DNA from: Jiella marina
Lineage (GTDB): Bacteria; Pseudomonadota; Alphaproteobacteria; Rhizobiales; Rhizobiaceae
Reading direction: 5' to 3'
DNA: 64,000 nucleotides
Assembly (NCBI RefSeq): GCF_024359545.1
Contig: NZ_JAKQZG010000015.1
Location: 83,398-147,397 of the forward strand
Positions 29,341-39,666 of the stretch are shown here, in pieces (positions within the stretch are counted from its first letter, which is position 1; every line of letters begins with the position of its first letter). The notes beneath the pieces are model-generated. The model saw only the letters and a program-made list of their open reading frames with translations, did not search any database and was not told the DNA's origin. A program made the translations under genes and the position numbers.

Positions 29341-29960
29341 TGGATATCACGATCAAAAGCCTCGACGGGTCGGACGCCGGCAAGGCGACCCTCGCCGACG
29401 ACATCTTCGGTCTGGAGCCGCGCGACGACATTCTCCAGCGCATGGTGCGCTGGCAGCTTGCCAAGCGCCAGCAGGGCACGCATCAGTCGCTCGGCCGTTC
29501 GGAGATCGCCCGGACTGGCGCGAAGCTCTACCGGCAGAAGGGCACCGGTCGTGCCCGTCACGGCTCGGCCCGCGCTCCGCAGTTCCGCGGCGGCGGCAAG
29601 GCCCACGGCCCTGTGTCGCGGAGCCATGCCCACGACCTTCCCAAGAAGGTGCGGGCGCTGGCGCTGAAGCACGCCCTTTCGGCCAAGGCGAAGTCCGGCG
29701 GTCTCATCATCGTCGACGAGCTGAAGTCGGCCGAGGCCAAGACCAAGGCGACCGCGAAGCAGTTCGCTGATCTGGGTCTTGCCAATGCGCTGATCATCGG
29801 CGGCGCGGAGATCGACGAGAACTTCTCGCGGTCGGCGCGCAACATTCCGCACATCGACGTCCTGCCGGTTCAGGGCATCAATGTTTACGACATTCTGCGC
29901 CGCCAGACGCTGGTTCTGTCCAAGGCGGCCGTCGAAGCTCTCGAGGAGCGGTTCAAATGA
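29340..29960 (+). CDS. rplD: 50S ribosomal protein L4
   Basis: L4 lines the peptide exit tunnel and in gammaproteobacteria regulates the S10 operon. The 206 residues include the extended loop [20 protein letters not shown]. Start and stop overlap both neighbours (TAATG with rplC, ATGA with rplW), so translation is tightly coupled. No S10-leader attenuator of the E. coli kind was recognised here. Confidence 0.98.
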   Translation: MDITIKSLDGSDAGKATLADDIFGLEPRDDILQRMVRWQLAKRQQGTHQSLGRSEIARTGAKLYRQKGTGRARHGSARAPQFRGGGKAHGPVSRSHAHDLPKKVRALALKHALSAKAKSGGLIIVDELKSAEAKTKATAKQFADLGLANALIIGGAEIDENFSRSARNIPHIDVLPVQGINVYDILRRQTLVLSKAAVEALEERFK

Positions 29961-30250
29961 CCGATCTGCGCCATTACGACGTCATCACCTCGCCGGTGAT
30001 CACCGAGAAGTCGACGCTGCAGTCGGAATCGAACCAGGTCGTCTTCAACGTTCCGAAGACGGCGACGAAGCCCGAGATCAAGGCGGCAGTCGAGAACCTG
30101 TTCAACGTCAAGGTCGCCGCTGTGAACACGCTGGTTCGCAAGGGCAAGGTCAAGCGCTTCCGCGGTCGGATTGGTCGCCAGAGCGACAAGAAGAAAGCCG
30201 TCGTGACGCTGGCCGAGGGCCAGTCCATCGACGTCTCGACCGGACTCTGA
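29957..30250 (+). CDS. rplW: 50S ribosomal protein L23
   Basis: L23 sits at the exit of the polypeptide tunnel and docks trigger factor and SRP. The 97-residue sequence has the conserved [20 protein letters not shown] start. The RNA-binding tail is [23 protein letters not shown] 29957 overlaps the rplD stop by 4 nt. rplB follows after 22 nt. Confidence 0.98.
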   Translation: MTDLRHYDVITSPVITEKSTLQSESNQVVFNVPKTATKPEIKAAVENLFNVKVAAVNTLVRKGKVKRFRGRIGRQSDKKKAVVTLAEGQSIDVSTGL

Positions 30251-30272
30251 GCGGGACCGGAGGAATAGGCAC

Positions 30273-31109
30273 ATGGCACTGAAGAATTTCAAGCCGAACA
30301 CGCCGAGCCAGCGTCAGCTGGTCATCGTCGACCGTTCGGGCCTCCACAAGGGCAAGCCGGTCAAGCATCTGACCGAGGGCCTGTCGCAGAAGGGTGGCCG
30401 CAACAACACCGGCCGCGTGACAGCCCGCTATCAGGGTGGTGGTCACAAGCGCACCTACCGCATCGTCGACTTCAAGCGTCGCAAGCTCGACGTTGAAGGC
30501 ATCGTCGAGCGGATCGAATACGATCCGAACCGGACGGCGTTCATCGCCCTGGTCAAGTATTCCGATGGCGAGCTGGCCTACATCCTGGCTCCGCAGCGTC
30601 TTTCGGCGGGCGACACGGTCGTCGCCGGCATGTCCGGCGTCGACGTGAAGCCGGGCAATGCGATGCCGCTTTCGGCGATCCCGGTCGGCACCATCATCCA
30701 CAATGTGGAAATGAAGCCGGAGAAGGGTGGTCAGATCGCGCGCTCGGCCGGGTCCTACGCACAGCTCGTCGGCCGTGACCAGGGCATGGCGATCCTGCGC
30801 CTGAACTCGGGCGAACAGCGCCTGGTGCCGTCGAACTGTTTTGCAACGGTCGGTGCTGTGTCGAACCCCGACCACGGCAACATCAACAACGGCAAGGCGG
30901 GCCGCTCGCGCTGGCTCGGCAAGCGGCCGCATGTTCGCGGCGTTGCGATGAACCCGGTCGACCACCCGCACGGTGGCGGTGAAGGCCGCACCTCCGGCGG
31001 CCGCCATCCGGTGAGCCCCTGGGGCAAGCCGACCAAGGGCAAGCGCACGCGCCAGAACAAGGCGACCGACAAGTTCATCATGCGCTCGCGCCATCAGCGC
31101 AAGAAGTAA
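30273..31109 (+). CDS. rplB: 50S ribosomal protein L2
   Basis: L2 is one of the most conserved ribosomal proteins, required for subunit joining and peptidyl transferase architecture. The 278-residue protein contains the hallmark [20 protein letters not shown] near its C-terminus, including the essential histidine. It has the usual SH3-like and OB regions. GGAGGAA precedes ATG 30273. Confidence 0.98.
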   Translation: MALKNFKPNTPSQRQLVIVDRSGLHKGKPVKHLTEGLSQKGGRNNTGRVTARYQGGGHKRTYRIVDFKRRKLDVEGIVERIEYDPNRTAFIALVKYSDGELAYILAPQRLSAGDTVVAGMSGVDVKPGNAMPLSAIPVGTIIHNVEMKPEKGGQIARSAGSYAQLVGRDQGMAILRLNSGEQRLVPSNCFATVGAVSNPDHGNINNGKAGRSRWLGKRPHVRGVAMNPVDHPHGGGEGRTSGGRHPVSPWGKPTKGKRTRQNKATDKFIMRSRHQRKK

Positions 31110-31120
31110 GGAAAGCTCTC

Positions 31121-31399
31121 ATGGCACGTTCTGTCTGGAAGGGCCCGTTCGTCGATGGCTTTCTTCTGAAGAAGGCCGACAAGGCCCGTTCGAGCGGTCG
31201 CAACGACGTCATCAAGATTTGGAGCCGTCGCTCGACCATTTTGCCGCAATTCGTCGGCCTGACCTTCGGCGTCTACAACGGTTCCAAGCATGTTCCGGTG
31301 TCGGTGAACGAGGACATGGTCGGACACAAGTTCGGCGAGTTCGCACCGACCCGCACCTATTACGGCCACGGCGCCGACAAGAAGGCGAAGAGGAAGTAA
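31121..31399 (+). CDS. rpsS: 30S ribosomal protein S19
   Basis: S19 forms a complex with S13 in the 30S head near the A-site tRNA. The 92-residue product starts [18 protein letters not shown] and includes [20 protein letters not shown]. It is 11 nt after rplB and 3 nt before rplV. Its partner gene rpsM is absent from this window. Confidence 0.98.
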   Translation: MARSVWKGPFVDGFLLKKADKARSSGRNDVIKIWSRRSTILPQFVGLTFGVYNGSKHVPVSVNEDMVGHKFGEFAPTRTYYGHGADKKAKRK

Positions 31400-31402
31400 A
31401 CC

Positions 31403-31792
31403 ATGGGCAAGGCGAAAGCCGAGCGTCGGCTGTCGGACAACGAGGCGAAGGCTGTCGCCCGTTCCATCCGCGTCAGCCCGCAGAAACTCAATCTCGTCGC
31501 GCAGCTGATCCGCGGCAAGAAGGTCGACACGGCGCTGGCCGAACTGACCTTCTCGCGCAAGCGGATCGCCGAGACGGTGAAGAAGACGTTGGAAAGCGCA
31601 ATCGCCAACGCCGAGAACAACCATGATCTCGACGTCGATTCGCTGGTGGTTGCCGAGGCTTACGTGGGCAAGTCGATCACCATGAAGCGCTTCCATGCCC
31701 GCGGTCGCGGTCGTGCGAGCCGGGTGGAGAAGCCCTTCGCGCATCTGACCATCGTCGTGCGCGAAGTCGAGGAAATCGAGGAGGCCGCGTAA
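31403..31792 (+). CDS. rplV: 50S ribosomal protein L22
   Basis: L22 spans the large subunit with a beta-hairpin reaching the exit tunnel (macrolide site). It has 129 residues. The conserved [18 protein letters not shown] is near the N-terminus and [20 protein letters not shown] is the hairpin tip region. Its stop overlaps the rpsC start by one base. Confidence 0.98.
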   Translation: MGKAKAERRLSDNEAKAVARSIRVSPQKLNLVAQLIRGKKVDTALAELTFSRKRIAETVKKTLESAIANAENNHDLDVDSLVVAEAYVGKSITMKRFHARGRGRASRVEKPFAHLTIVVREVEEIEEAA

Positions 31793-32499
31793 TGGGTCAG
31801 AAAGTCAATCCGACCGGCCTCAGGCTCGGCATCAATCGGACCTGGGATTCGCGCTGGTTCGCGGACAAGGCCGAGTATGGCCAGCTGCTGCACGAAGACC
31901 TGAAGATCCGCAATTACCTCTTGAAGGAACTCAAGCAGGCTGCGGTTTCCAAGGTCGTCATCGAGCGCCCGCATAAAAAGTGCCGGATCACCATCCACTC
32001 GGCTCGTCCGGGTATTGTGATCGGCAAGAAGGGTGCCGACATTGAGAAGCTGCGTCGCAAGCTGACGCAGATGACCAAGGCCGAGACGCACATCAACATC
32101 GTCGAGGTGCGCAAGCCCGAGACCGATGCGACCCTGGTCGCCCAGTCGATCGCTCAGCAGCTGGAGCGCCGCGTGGCGTTCCGCCGGGCGATGAAGCGGG
32201 CGGTTCAGTCTGCGATGCGCCTCGGGGCCGAAGGCATCCGTATCAATTGCGGCGGCCGTCTCGGCGGCGCGGAAATCGCGCGCACCGAGTGGTACCGCGA
32301 GGGCCGGGTGCCGCTGCATACGCTTCGTGCGGATATCGACTACGGCACGGCCGAAGCCGAGACCGCCTACGGCATCTGCGGCGTCAAGGTTTGGATCTTC
32401 AAGGGCGAGATCCTCGAACACGATCCGATGGCTGCCGAGCGGCGTCAGGTCGAGGGCGAGGGCAATCAGGGCGGCGGTCGCCGTCGCGAGCACGCCTGA
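31792..32499 (+). CDS. rpsC: 30S ribosomal protein S3
   Basis: S3 lies at the mRNA entry tunnel and contributes to helicase activity. The 235 residues include the KH domain ([20 protein letters not shown]) and the C-terminal motif [20 protein letters not shown]. The C-terminal extension is Gly/Arg-rich, as usual. The start overlaps the rplV stop (TAATG). Confidence 0.98.
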   Translation: MGQKVNPTGLRLGINRTWDSRWFADKAEYGQLLHEDLKIRNYLLKELKQAAVSKVVIERPHKKCRITIHSARPGIVIGKKGADIEKLRRKLTQMTKAETHINIVEVRKPETDATLVAQSIAQQLERRVAFRRAMKRAVQSAMRLGAEGIRINCGGRLGGAEIARTEWYREGRVPLHTLRADIDYGTAEAETAYGICGVKVWIFKGEILEHDPMAAERRQVEGEGNQGGGRRREHA

Positions 32500-32526
32500 G
32501 CGCCTTTAGAATTCGGAGTTTAGAAG

Positions 32527-32940
32527 ATGCTGCAGCCAAAGCGCACCAAATACCGCAAGGCGTTCAAGGGACGCATTCACGGTGCGGCGAAGGGCGGGAC
32601 CGCGTTGAATTTCGGCGCCTATGGTCTGAAGGCCCTTGAGCCGGATCGGGTCACCGCCCGGCAGATCGAGGCCGCTCGCCGCGCCATTACGCGTCAGATG
32701 AAGCGTCAGGGCCGTGTGTGGATCCGGATCTTCCCGGACCTTCCCGTGACCTCGAAGCCGACCGAAGTTCGAATGGGTAAGGGCAAGGGTTCCGTCGACT
32801 ACTGGGCCGCCCGGGTTCATCCCGGCCGCGTCATGTTCGAGATCGACGGCGTTCCCGAGGACATCGCCCGCGAGGCCCTGCGCCTCGGTGCCGCGAAGCT
32901 GTCGGTTCGTACGCGCTTCATCCAGCGCATCGCCGAATAA
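32527..32940 (+). CDS. rplP: 50S ribosomal protein L16
   Basis: L16 organises the A-site region of 23S rRNA and is a late-assembly protein. The 137-residue product begins [19 protein letters not shown]. It includes [20 protein letters not shown], the loop that inserts near the peptidyl transferase centre. It is in the usual place between rpsC and rpmC. Confidence 0.98.
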   Translation: MLQPKRTKYRKAFKGRIHGAAKGGTALNFGAYGLKALEPDRVTARQIEAARRAITRQMKRQGRVWIRIFPDLPVTSKPTEVRMGKGKGSVDYWAARVHPGRVMFEIDGVPEDIAREALRLGAAKLSVRTRFIQRIAE

Positions 32941-32952
32941 GGAGAGTTTGAC

Positions 32953-33153
32953 GTGAAAGCTTCCGACGTCAGAGCCATGACCCAGGACGAACTCACCGAC
33001 GAGCTCGCCAAGCTGAAGAAAGAGCAGTTCAATCTGCGTTTCCAGCAGGCCACGGGTCAGCTCGAAAACACCGCGCGCGTCAGGCAGGTTCGGCGTGACA
33101 TCGCCCGGATCAAGACGATTGCCCGCGCCAAGGCGGACACCGCCAAGGCCTAA
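32953..33153 (+). CDS. rpmC: 50S ribosomal protein L29
   Basis: A small two-helix protein next to L23 at the tunnel exit. The 66 residues contain [20 protein letters not shown] and [11 protein letters not shown], the family signature. The start is ATG 32956 or GTG 32953. The frame given begins at GTG 32953 with GGAGAG upstream. rpsQ follows after 11 nt. Confidence 0.96.
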   Translation: MKASDVRAMTQDELTDELAKLKKEQFNLRFQQATGQLENTARVRQVRRDIARIKTIARAKADTAKA

Positions 33154-33164
33154 AGGACGAGACA

Positions 33165-33416
33165 ATGCCGAAACGCATTCTGCAAGGGACTGTCGTCTCC
33201 GACAAGAACGACAAGACGGTGGTTGTGCTGGTGGAACGCCGTTTCACCCACCCGCTGTTCAAGAAGACGGTGCGCCGCTCCAAGAAGTACAAGGCGCATG
33301 ACGAAGCCAACCAGTACAAGGTCGGCGATATCGTCTCCATCCAGGAATCTCGTCCGATTTCGAAGGACAAGAACTGGGTCGTCGTTGCGACGGAAACGGC
33401 CCAAGCGGCAAGTTGA
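33165..33416 (+). CDS. rpsQ: 30S ribosomal protein S17
   Basis: A primary 16S rRNA-binding OB-fold protein. The 83-residue sequence starts [20 protein letters not shown] and holds the signature [20 protein letters not shown]. It ends the S10 operon. A 65-nt gap with a two-tier hairpin separates it from rplN. Confidence 0.98.
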   Translation: MPKRILQGTVVSDKNDKTVVVLVERRFTHPLFKKTVRRSKKYKAHDEANQYKVGDIVSIQESRPISKDKNWVVVATETAQAAS

Positions 33417-33424
33417 ACATCATC

Positions 33425-33456
33425 GCCGGTCCCGCGCCGAACAGGCGCTTTCCGGC
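33425..33456 (+). other. Two-tier hairpin between rpsQ and rplN
   Basis: GCCGG (33425-33429) pairs with CCGGC (33452-33456), and inside it GCGCC (33434-33438) pairs with GGCGC (33444-33448) around a GAACA loop. There is no T-tract. It sits at the S10/spc junction and could be a processing or regulatory element. Function is not shown. Confidence 0.35.
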
Positions 33457-33481
33457 GGCAAGCTTTTGAAGGCGGCCTGAC

Positions 33482-33850
33482 ATGATTCAGATGCAAACAA
33501 ACCTCGACGTCGCGGACAATTCCGGCGCGCGTCGTGTCATGTGCATCAAGGTTCTGGGCGGCTCGAAGCGGAAATACGCCTCGGTCGGCGACGTCATCGT
33601 CGTGTCCGTCAAGGAGGCGATCCCGCGTGGCCGCGTCAAGAAGGGCGACGTGATGAAGGCCGTGGTGGTTCGTACCGCCAAGGACATCCGTCGCGCCGAC
33701 GGTTCGGTGATTCGGTTCGATTCGAACGCCGCCGTCCTGATCGACAACAAGAAGGAGCCGATCGGCACTCGTATCTTCGGGCCGGTTCCCCGCGAACTTC
33801 GCGGCAAGAACCACATGAAGATCGTGTCGCTCGCCCCCGAGGTTCTTTAA
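33482..33850 (+). CDS. rplN: 50S ribosomal protein L14
   Basis: L14 forms part of the inter-subunit bridge and the binding site for RsfS. The 122 residues begin [20 protein letters not shown] and include the signature [20 protein letters not shown]. It is the first gene of the spc operon. rplX follows after 14 nt with a GAGGAGAG site. Confidence 0.98.
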   Translation: MIQMQTNLDVADNSGARRVMCIKVLGGSKRKYASVGDVIVVSVKEAIPRGRVKKGDVMKAVVVRTAKDIRRADGSVIRFDSNAAVLIDNKKEPIGTRIFGPVPRELRGKNHMKIVSLAPEVL

Positions 33851-33864
33851 GAGGAGAGCGGACG

Positions 33865-34179
33865 ATGCAGAAGATCCGCAAGGGCGACACGGTCGTCGTG
33901 CTCGCCGGCAAGGACAAGGGCCGGTCGGGTGAAGTCATTCAGGTGATGCCGAAGGACGATCGCGCTTTGGTGCGCGGCGTGAACATGGTCAAGCGCCATC
34001 AGCGCCAGACGGCTTCCCAGGAAGCCGGCATCGTCAACAAGGAAGCCCCGATCCACCTGTCGAATCTGGCCGTCGCCGATCCGAAGGACGGCAAGGTGAC
34101 CCGTATCGGCATCAAGACTCTCGAAGACGGCACCAAGGTGCGCGTCGCCAAGCGTTCGGGGGAACAGATCAATGGCTGA
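33865..34179 (+). CDS. rplX: 50S ribosomal protein L24
   Basis: An assembly-initiator protein of the large subunit with a KOW motif ([20 protein letters not shown], 3-22). ATG 33865 follows GAGGAGAG and gives 104 residues, the family length; the longer upstream frame runs through rplN. It overlaps the rplE start by 8 nt. Confidence 0.97.
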   Translation: MQKIRKGDTVVVLAGKDKGRSGEVIQVMPKDDRALVRGVNMVKRHQRQTASQEAGIVNKEAPIHLSNLAVADPKDGKVTRIGIKTLEDGTKVRVAKRSGEQING

Positions 34180-34735
34180 AGCCGCCACCTACGAACCGCG
34201 CCTGAAGCGCGTTTATCGCGATGACATTCGCAAGGCCCTGCAGGAAGAGTTCTCCTACGAGAACAACATGCAGGTTCCGCGTCTGGACAAGATCGTGATC
34301 AATATGGGCGTCGGTGAAGCCACCGGCGATTCCAAGAAGCCGACCACGGCGGCCGAGGACCTGGCGCGCATTGCCGGCCAGAAGCCGGTGATCACCCGCG
34401 CCTCGAAGTCGATTGCCGGCTTCAAGGTCCGCGAGGGCATGCCGATCGGCTGCAAGGTCACGCTTCGCCGCGAACGCATGTACGAGTTTCTGGATCGTCT
34501 GATCCAGATCGCACTGCCGCGTGTCCGCGACTTCCGCGGCCTGAACCCCAAGAGCTTCGATGGCCGCGGCAACTTCGCCATGGGCATCAAGGAGCACATC
34601 GTGTTCCCCGAGATCAACTACGACAAGGTTGATCAGATGTGGGGCATGGACATCATCGTCTGTACGACGGCCAAGACCGACGAGGAAGCACGCGCCCTTC
34701 TCAAGGCGTTCAACTTCCCCTTCCGTCAGAACTGA
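34172..34735 (+). CDS. rplE: 50S ribosomal protein L5
   Basis: L5 binds 5S rRNA in the central protuberance. The 187-residue sequence contains [20 protein letters not shown] and the conserved [20 protein letters not shown]. Its ATG lies inside the end of rplX with GGGGGAA upstream. rpsN follows after 34 nt. Confidence 0.98.
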   Translation: MAEAATYEPRLKRVYRDDIRKALQEEFSYENNMQVPRLDKIVINMGVGEATGDSKKPTTAAEDLARIAGQKPVITRASKSIAGFKVREGMPIGCKVTLRRERMYEFLDRLIQIALPRVRDFRGLNPKSFDGRGNFAMGIKEHIVFPEINYDKVDQMWGMDIIVCTTAKTDEEARALLKAFNFPFRQN

Positions 34736-34769
34736 AGCCTGTAACGGCAGACGAGCAAAGGACGATAGA

Positions 34770-35075
34770 ATGGCCAAGAAGGGCATGATCGAACAGAACA
34801 AGCACCGCGAAAAGCTGGTGGCGAAGTACGCCGCCAAGCGGGCTGCTCTGAAGGCGATTACCAAGAACGGCGAGCTTCCGATGGAAGAGCGGTTCAAGGC
34901 GCAGCTCGAGCTCGCCGAACTGCCGCGCAACGGTTCGAAGGTGCGCATCCGCAATCGCTGCGAAGTGACGGGGCGTCCGCGCGCCTACTATCGCAAGCTC
35001 AAGATGAGCCGTATCGCGCTCCGGGAACTCGGCAATAACGGCCAGATCCCCGGCATCGTGAAGTCGAGCTGGTAA
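34770..35075 (+). CDS. rpsN: 30S ribosomal protein S14 (zinc-independent long form)
   Basis: The 101-residue S14 lacks the CxxC pairs of the short zinc form, so it is the C-minus type. The signature [20 protein letters not shown] is near the C-terminus. ATG 34770 follows AAAGGACG. It lies between rplE and rpsH as in other alphaproteobacteria. Confidence 0.97.
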   Translation: MAKKGMIEQNKHREKLVAKYAAKRAALKAITKNGELPMEERFKAQLELAELPRNGSKVRIRNRCEVTGRPRAYYRKLKMSRIALRELGNNGQIPGIVKSSW

Positions 35076-35086
35076 GGAGGTTCGTC

Positions 35087-35485
35087 ATGTCGATGTCTGA
35101 TCCGCTCGGCGATATGCTGACGCGCATCCGCAATGCGGTCATGCGTAACAAGTCCTCGGTTTCCACGCCCGCTTCCAAGCTGCGCGGCCGTGTGCTCGAC
35201 GTTCTCAAGGACGAAGGGTATATCCGGGGCTACACGCACACCGATTTCGGCAACGGCAAGTCCGAGTTCGAGATCGAGCTGAAGTATTACGAAGGCCAGC
35301 CGGTCATCCGCGAGATTGCGCGCGTGTCCAAGCCGGGTCGCCGCGTCTATGTGTCGGCCAAGACGATCCCGCAGGTCGCCAATGGCCTGGGCATTTCGGT
35401 GCTTTCGACGCCGAAGGGCGTGATGGCCGATCATAGTGCGCGTGAACACAATGTGGGGGGCGAGGTTCTCTGCCAGATCTTCTGA
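35087..35485 (+). CDS. rpsH: 30S ribosomal protein S8
   Basis: S8 binds the central domain of 16S rRNA and represses the spc operon in E. coli. The 132 residues begin [20 protein letters not shown]. The C-terminal signature region is [24 protein letters not shown] precedes ATG 35087. The 148-nt gap to rplF is larger than usual and holds nothing I recognise. Confidence 0.98.
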   Translation: MSMSDPLGDMLTRIRNAVMRNKSSVSTPASKLRGRVLDVLKDEGYIRGYTHTDFGNGKSEFEIELKYYEGQPVIREIARVSKPGRRVYVSAKTIPQVANGLGISVLSTPKGVMADHSAREHNVGGEVLCQIF

Positions 35486-35633
35486 TCGGGCAGGCACCAT
35501 GCCTTGGGAAGGATCGAGGCGCGACCGGGTTCGCGCGTCGATCCGTTTCCTGTAATTGAGCCGAGCATGATCCCGCTCGCGGCCTTGGGCCAAGCAGAAC
35601 GGGTTTCATGCCTGAAACGGACAGGGTTTCGAA

Positions 35634-36167
35634 ATGTCTCGTATTGGTAAGAAGCCGGTCGCCATTCCCGATGGCGTTACCGCCACGGTCGAAGGGCAGA
35701 CGGTCAAGGCCAAGGGTCCCAAGGGCGAGCTCTCCTTCGTCGTGAACGACGAGGTTCTGGTCAAGCTTGATGAAGGGGCGATCAAGGTCGACCCGCGCGA
35801 TCAGAGCAAGCAGGCCCTGTCAAAATGGGGCATGTCGCGCACGATGATCTCCAACATCCTCAACGGGGTGAAGACCGGCTTCGAGAAGAAGCTCGAGATC
35901 AGCGGCGTGGGTTATCGCGCCGCGATGCAGGGCAAGAACCTGCAGCTTTCGCTGGGCTTTTCGCACGAGGTCGTCTACCAGACGCCGGAAGGCATCCAGA
36001 TCCAGGTCCCCAAGCCGACCGAGATCGTCGTGTCGGGAATCGACAAGCAGCGCGTGGGCCAGGTCGCGTCCGAGATCCGCGAATATCGCTCTCCCGAGCC
36101 CTACAAGGGCAAGGGCGTGAAATACGCGAACGAGACCATCGTTCGCAAGGAAGGCAAGAAGAAGTAA
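35634..36167 (+). CDS. rplF: 50S ribosomal protein L6
   Basis: L6 consists of two homologous domains near the factor-binding centre. The 177-residue protein begins [20 protein letters not shown] and contains the C-terminal signature [20 protein letters not shown]. rplR starts 8 nt after its stop. Confidence 0.98.
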   Translation: MSRIGKKPVAIPDGVTATVEGQTVKAKGPKGELSFVVNDEVLVKLDEGAIKVDPRDQSKQALSKWGMSRTMISNILNGVKTGFEKKLEISGVGYRAAMQGKNLQLSLGFSHEVVYQTPEGIQIQVPKPTEIVVSGIDKQRVGQVASEIREYRSPEPYKGKGVKYANETIVRKEGKKK

Positions 36168-36175
36168 GGTCCGTC

Positions 36176-36538
36176 ATGGCTACTCCGAAGGAATCGCTCC
36201 GGCGCCGTGCTTCGCGCATCCGCCGCTCATTGAAGAAGGTGGCGAATGGCCGTCCGCGGCTGTCCGTTCATCGCTCTTCCAAGAATATCTATGCCCAGGT
36301 CATCGACGACGAAGCGGGCCGCACGCTGGCCGCCGCATCGTCGCTTGAGCCGTCGCTGCGCGGCGAGTTGAAGACCGGTGCCGACGTTGCCGCTGCGGCT
36401 GCTGTCGGCAAGCTCGTCGCCGAGCGCGCGAAGGAAGCCGGTGTCACCGACGTCGTTTTCGATCGCGGCGCGTTCATCTATCACGGCCGGGTCAAGGCCG
36501 TTGCCGATTCGGCCCGCGAGGCCGGTCTGAACTTCTAG
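36176..36538 (+). CDS. rplR: 50S ribosomal protein L18
   Basis: L18 carries 5S rRNA into the central protuberance with L5. ATG 36176 gives 120 residues beginning [20 protein letters not shown], preceded by AAGG. The frame extends into rplF upstream without a good site. It contains [20 protein letters not shown] and the conserved [21 protein letters not shown] terminator-like hairpin follows 18 nt after the stop. Confidence 0.97.
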   Translation: MATPKESLRRRASRIRRSLKKVANGRPRLSVHRSSKNIYAQVIDDEAGRTLAAASSLEPSLRGELKTGADVAAAAAVGKLVAERAKEAGVTDVVFDRGAFIYHGRVKAVADSAREAGLNF

Positions 36539-36556
36539 GAGTTCGACAAGTTTCCG

Positions 36557-36583
36557 ACACGGCGGGCAAAACCCGCCGTGTTT
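36557..36583 (+). terminator. Terminator-like hairpin between rplR and rpsE
   Basis: A perfect 10-bp stem ACACGGCGGG (36557-36566)/CCCGCCGTGT (36572-36581) with a CAAAA loop, then TT. It sits inside the spc operon, where transcription normally continues. It may be a partial attenuator or an mRNA-stability element. Confidence 0.6.
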
Positions 36584-36646
36584 CGCTGCGGCCTGCAACG
36601 TCTGGCCGTTCCCTGGACGCCTCCGGAAAAGAACAAGGACTAGGAT

Positions 36647-37231
36647 ATGGCGCCTCGTAATGACCGCAATGATCGGCGTGACGATCATGACGACGGGTTT
36701 GTCGACAAGCTCGTTCACATCAACCGCGTCGCCAAGGTGGTGAAGGGCGGCCGTCGATTCGGCTTCGCCGCGCTCGTCGTCGTCGGCGATTTGAAGGGCC
36801 GGGTCGGTTTCGGCCATGGCAAGGCGCGCGAAGTGCCCGAGGCGATCCGCAAGGCGACGGAAGCCGCCAAGCGCGATCTGATCTTCGTGCCGCTGCGCGA
36901 TGCCCGCACGCTGCACCATGACGTGACCGGCCGCCACGGCGCTGGCAAGGTCATTCTGCGCGCGGCCGAGGCCGGTACGGGTATCATCGCCGGTGGCCCG
37001 ATGCGTGCGGTGTTCGAGGCGGTCGGCATGCATGACGTGGTCGCGAAGTCGCTTGGCACGTCGAACCCCTACAACATGGTTCGTGCCACGTTCGACGCGT
37101 TGAAGAACGCCACCCATCCGAAGGACGTCGCGGCTCGTCGCGGCATCAAGTATTCGACGCTGCAGGCTCGCCGCCGCGAGGGTGGTGCCGCCGCGCAGGC
37201 GCCCGCCGAAGAAGCCGCCGCAGCCGAGTAA
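36647..37231 (+). CDS. rpsE: 30S ribosomal protein S5
   Basis: S5 supports decoding fidelity and mRNA helicase activity. The 194 residues have an acidic/arginine N-terminal tail, then [20 protein letters not shown] and [20 protein letters not shown]. The C-terminal extension is Ala-rich. It lies downstream of the rplR/rpsE hairpin. rpmD follows after 38 nt. Confidence 0.98.
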   Translation: MAPRNDRNDRRDDHDDGFVDKLVHINRVAKVVKGGRRFGFAALVVVGDLKGRVGFGHGKAREVPEAIRKATEAAKRDLIFVPLRDARTLHHDVTGRHGAGKVILRAAEAGTGIIAGGPMRAVFEAVGMHDVVAKSLGTSNPYNMVRATFDALKNATHPKDVAARRGIKYSTLQARRREGGAAAQAPAEEAAAAE

Positions 37232-37269
37232 TCCGGCTTTCCGCGCTATTGTTTGAAGGAGCCAAAACC

Positions 37270-37473
37270 ATGGCCAAGAGCAAGACTGCCGGCAAGACGG
37301 TTACCGTCGAGCAGATCGGCAGCCCTATCCGCCGCCCGAAGGATCAGCGTCAGACGCTGGTGGGTCTCGGATTGGGCAAGATGAACCGGCGCCGTACCCT
37401 GGAAGATACGCCGGCCGTTCGCGGAATGATCGCGAAGGTCTCCCATATGGTGCGAGTCGTCGAGGAGGCGTAA
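37270..37473 (+). CDS. rpmD: 50S ribosomal protein L30
   Basis: A small large-subunit protein of 67 residues. ATG 37270 is chosen because GAAGGAG lies just upstream; an in-frame start at 37249 lacks a site. The family core [20 protein letters not shown] is clear. Confidence 0.96.
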   Translation: MAKSKTAGKTVTVEQIGSPIRRPKDQRQTLVGLGLGKMNRRRTLEDTPAVRGMIAKVSHMVRVVEEA

Positions 37474-37590
37474 TCCGCCTTCGGAAGCTGCAGTGGCTCG
37501 GTCCTTGGAGGGCCGCCAATCAGCGAATCTCATTTGCCAGGCCGTTCGGGCGCTCCGTGTGAGCGGCAGCCGCGGCCAAGGAGAACGGAC

Positions 37591-38067
37591 ATGAAACTCA
37601 ACGAGCTTTCCGACAAGGAGGGCGCCACCCACTCCCGCAAGCGCGTCGGTCGCGGCATCGGTTCGGGCCGTGGCAAGACTGGTGGTCGGGGCGTCAAGGG
37701 TCAGAAGTCGCGCTCGGGCGTTGCCGTCAACGCCTTCGAGGGCGGTCAGATGCCGCTTTATCGGCGTCTGCCGAAGCGTGGCTTCGTCAACATCTTCGCC
37801 AAGGATTACAATGTCGTGTCGGTCGGGCGCCTGCAGCAGGCTGTCGACGCCGGTCGGCTCGACGCGAGCGCGCCGATCGATCTGGCGACGCTGGTCGAAG
37901 CGGGCATCGTCCGCCGTCCCAAGGATGGCGTTCGTCTCCTCGGCGACGGCGATCTGTCCGCCAAGCTGACCCTCACCGTCGCGGGCGCCTCCAAGTCGGC
38001 GGTCGCGAAGGTCGAGAAGGCCGGGGGTTCGGTGACGACGACGGCACCGGCGAAGGCGGCCGAGTAA
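37591..38067 (+). CDS. rplO: 50S ribosomal protein L15
   Basis: A late-assembly, glycine-rich protein. ATG 37591 follows AAGGAGAA and gives 158 residues beginning [20 protein letters not shown]. The [18 protein letters not shown] stretch is diagnostic. It is followed by a strong terminator before secY. Confidence 0.97.
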   Translation: MKLNELSDKEGATHSRKRVGRGIGSGRGKTGGRGVKGQKSRSGVAVNAFEGGQMPLYRRLPKRGFVNIFAKDYNVVSVGRLQQAVDAGRLDASAPIDLATLVEAGIVRRPKDGVRLLGDGDLSAKLTLTVAGASKSAVAKVEKAGGSVTTTAPAKAAE

Positions 38068-38101
38068 GCGTCAGCTTCTCGAAACCCATATCAATGCATC
38101 A

Positions 38102-38131
38102 CGGTCGGCCGCTTATGCGGCCGATCGTTTT
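38102..38131 (+). terminator. Rho-independent terminator between rplO and secY
   Basis: An 11-bp stem CGGTCGGCCGC (38102-38112)/GCGGCCGATCG (38117-38127) with one G-T wobble and a TTAT loop, followed by TTTT (38128-38131). A smaller inverted repeat TGTCCC/GGGACA (38164-38181) lies in the remaining leader. The hairpin implies that secY-adk has its own promoter in the 255-nt gap or depends on read-through. Confidence 0.75.
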
Positions 38132-38322
38132 CCTGCGGTGCGTACCATACGCCGAGCGTCGCCTGTCCCGAAGGTGGGACATCTCTATGCTTGCATGGCG
38201 AGGCCGCGCCGCTTATTTGACGGACTCTCGGGAAGAGGGTCGGTTCAGTCTGCCCGAGTTCGGTCGGGCGCCCTGACGCGCTTTCCGGCCAACAATCGGG
38301 ACAACCGGGAGAGCGCCTCGTC

Positions 38323-39666
38323 ATGGCATCGGCAGCGGAACAACTTGCCGCAAATCTCAACTTTTCGGCTTTTGCCAAGGCCGAGGATCTGAAAAAGCGC
38401 ATCTGGTTCACTCTTGGCGCTTTGCTCGTCTATCGCCTGGGGACGTATATCCCCATGCCCGGCATCGATCCGGAAGCGCTCGCACGAGCCTTCGAGCAGC
38501 AGTCCACCGGCATTCTCGGCCTCTTCAACATGTTCTCGGGCGGCGCCGTCGGGCGCATGGCGATCTTCGCCCTCGGGATCATGCCCTACATCTCCGCCTC
38601 GATCATCATTCAGCTGATGACCTCGGTCGTTCCCTCGCTGGAACAGCTGAAGAAGGAAGGTGAGCAGGGCCGTAAGGTCATCAACCAGTACACCCGTTAC
38701 GGCACGGTGCTGCTTGCGACGTTCCAGGCCTATGGCATTGCCGTCGGGTTGGAGACGCAGGCAGGGCTCGTCGTCGATCCGGGCTGGTTCTTCCGGATCT
38801 CGGCAGTCATTACGCTTGTCGGCGGTACGATGTTCCTGATGTGGCTCGGTGAACAGATTACCTCGCGCGGCATCGGCAACGGTATTTCGCTGATCATCTT
38901 CGCGGGCATCGTCGCGCATCTGCCGGCCGCGATCGCCAACCTCCTCGAACTTGGCCGCACGGGCGCTCTGTCGACCGCGGTGATCCTGCTGGTCATCGTC
39001 GTCGCGATCGCCTGCATCGCCTTCATCGTTTTCATGGAGCGCGCCCAGCGCCGTCTTCTGATCCAGTATCCGAAGCGACAGGTGGGCAACCGCATGTTCC
39101 AGGGTGACACGTCGCACCTGCCGCTGAAGCTGAACACCGCCGGCGTCATTCCGCCAATCTTCGCCTCATCGCTTCTGCTCCTGCCGGTGACGGTGGCGAA
39201 TTTCGCCGATACCGAGAACCTGCCGGACTGGGGCACGGCGATCGTCGCCGCGCTTGGGCACGGCCAGCCGCTCTACATGCTGTTCTATGCGGGCCTGATC
39301 GCCTTCTTCGCCTTCTTCTACACGGCCGTCGTCTTCAATCCGAAGGACACTGCCGACAATCTGAAGAAGCATGGCGGCTTCATTCCCGGCATTCGGCCGG
39401 GCGAACGGACGGCCGAGTATATCGACTACGTCTTGACGCGCATTACGGTGGTCGGCGCGCTCTACCTGGTCCTGATCTGCCTGCTGCCCGAATTCCTGAT
39501 TTCCGCAGCCGGCGTTCCGTTCTATCTCGGTGGTACGTCGCTGCTCATCGTCGTCAGCGTGACGATGGACACGGTGGCTCAGATTCAGGGGCATCTGCTG
39601 GCCCATCAGTATGAAGGGCTCGTGAAGAAAGCCAAGCTCAGAGGGGGGAAACGGGGAGCCAGATGA
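38323..39666 (+). CDS. secY: Preprotein translocase subunit SecY
   Basis: The protein-conducting channel of the inner membrane, partner of SecE encoded at 10661. The 447 residues fit ten transmembrane helices. Signature 1 is [20 protein letters not shown], the plug region. [13 protein letters not shown] follows, and the cytoplasmic loop [17 protein letters not shown] is conserved. Its stop overlaps the adk start by 4 nt, so the two are co-translated. Confidence 0.98.
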   Translation: MASAAEQLAANLNFSAFAKAEDLKKRIWFTLGALLVYRLGTYIPMPGIDPEALARAFEQQSTGILGLFNMFSGGAVGRMAIFALGIMPYISASIIIQLMTSVVPSLEQLKKEGEQGRKVINQYTRYGTVLLATFQAYGIAVGLETQAGLVVDPGWFFRISAVITLVGGTMFLMWLGEQITSRGIGNGISLIIFAGIVAHLPAAIANLLELGRTGALSTAVILLVIVVAIACIAFIVFMERAQRRLLIQYPKRQVGNRMFQGDTSHLPLKLNTAGVIPPIFASSLLLLPVTVANFADTENLPDWGTAIVAALGHGQPLYMLFYAGLIAFFAFFYTAVVFNPKDTADNLKKHGGFIPGIRPGERTAEYIDYVLTRITVVGALYLVLICLLPEFLISAAGVPFYLGGTSLLIVVSVTMDTVAQIQGHLLAHQYEGLVKKAKLRGGKRGAR

